Origin: Prevotellaceae bacterium
GTDB taxonomy: Bacteria > Bacteroidota > Bacteroidia > Bacteroidales > UBA932
Direction of reading: 5' to 3'
Length of the DNA stretch: 15,849 nucleotides
Assembly: GCA_031289995.1 (NCBI GenBank)
Contig: JAITOI010000006.1
Span: forward strand, 1 to 15,849
This document shows, in pieces, positions 15,722-15,849 of the stretch. A program made the position numbers and the translations under genes. How positions within the stretch are numbered: the stretch's first letter is position 1; the number at the start of each line of letters is the position of its first letter. The notes under the pieces were generated by a model. It was given only the letters and a program-made list of their open reading frames with translations. It was not told where the DNA came from and ran no database searches.

Positions 15722-15849
15722 TCTCCCCCCCCCCTTAAAATACTGATAAATAGAGAGTTACGAGGCTTGTTCGCGCAAAAAGGTAGCTGTTGCGAACAGC
15801 TGAGGGTTTTGCGCTCACTAATGGCTTGCTTGTACATACGAGCAGGCCA
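15722..15849 (-). repeat. Long inverted repeat, right arm (runs off the window)
   Basis: This is the complement of 15276-15417, with seven mismatches over 114 aligned bases. It contains a run of 10 C (15725-15734) where the left arm has 21 G. An internal perfect hairpin, AGCTGTT (15785-15791) with AACAGCT (15795-15801), corresponds to the one in the left arm. The match is still continuing at the last base of the window, so the arm is longer than seen here. Confidence 0.9.

Overview
The window looks like chromosomal DNA from a member of the Bacteroidota, most likely Bacteroidales. Three things point there. Promoter boxes match TAnnTTTG with an upstream TTTG. The 3,225-residue secreted protein ends in a type A sorting domain for type IX secretion (T9SS). 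A DUF3822 gene overlaps rsmD, a pairing typical of this phylum. Genes are G+C-rich, while the right end (from about 14,680) is clearly A+T-richer and repetitive.

Layout. Positions 1-324 hold no convincing gene. They carry one copy of a dispersed repeat, a short GTCGCAC repeat tract and the terminator of a minus-strand tRNA-Asp(GTC) at 325-398, whose promoter lies at 419-449. Next comes a minus-strand operon: 6-phosphofructokinase (1860-2960), a DUF3822 protein (984-1826) and the 16S rRNA methyltransferase RsmD (457-996). A divergent promoter region (2961-3092) has two TATCTTTG boxes arranged as an 11-bp inverted repeat. It separates the operon from plus-strand metF (3093-4046), which is followed by a Uma2-type endonuclease-like gene (4078-4671). 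The convergent intergenic region 4672-4998 is packed with three different palindromic repeats and a terminator. From 14676 down to 4999 runs one minus-strand gene for a giant secreted, cell-surface-type protein. It has a signal peptide, two FN3-like regions, three LamG-like domains, a carboxypeptidase-regulatory-like domain, a BACON-like domain, duplicated C-terminal modules and a T9SS tail.

Upstream of the giant gene is the most unusual part. A 21-bp tandem array (about 20 good units, 14760-15180, then decaying units to 15304) has an 18-nt near-constant core and a 3-nt slot that takes about ten different values. The far end of the array lies inside one arm of a long inverted repeat (15276-15417 against 15722-15849). 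Its arms are about 94% identical over 114 bp and end internally in homopolymers of 21 G and 10 C. The second arm runs off the window, so a mirror-image array may lie beyond the edge. This resembles a possible variable or invertible locus controlling a surface protein, but the sequence alone shows only the architecture.

Functionally, the left third is housekeeping (tRNA, rRNA modification, glycolysis, one-carbon metabolism). The rest is one very large exported protein plus its repeat-rich upstream region. No transposase, recombinase or CRISPR system is present.
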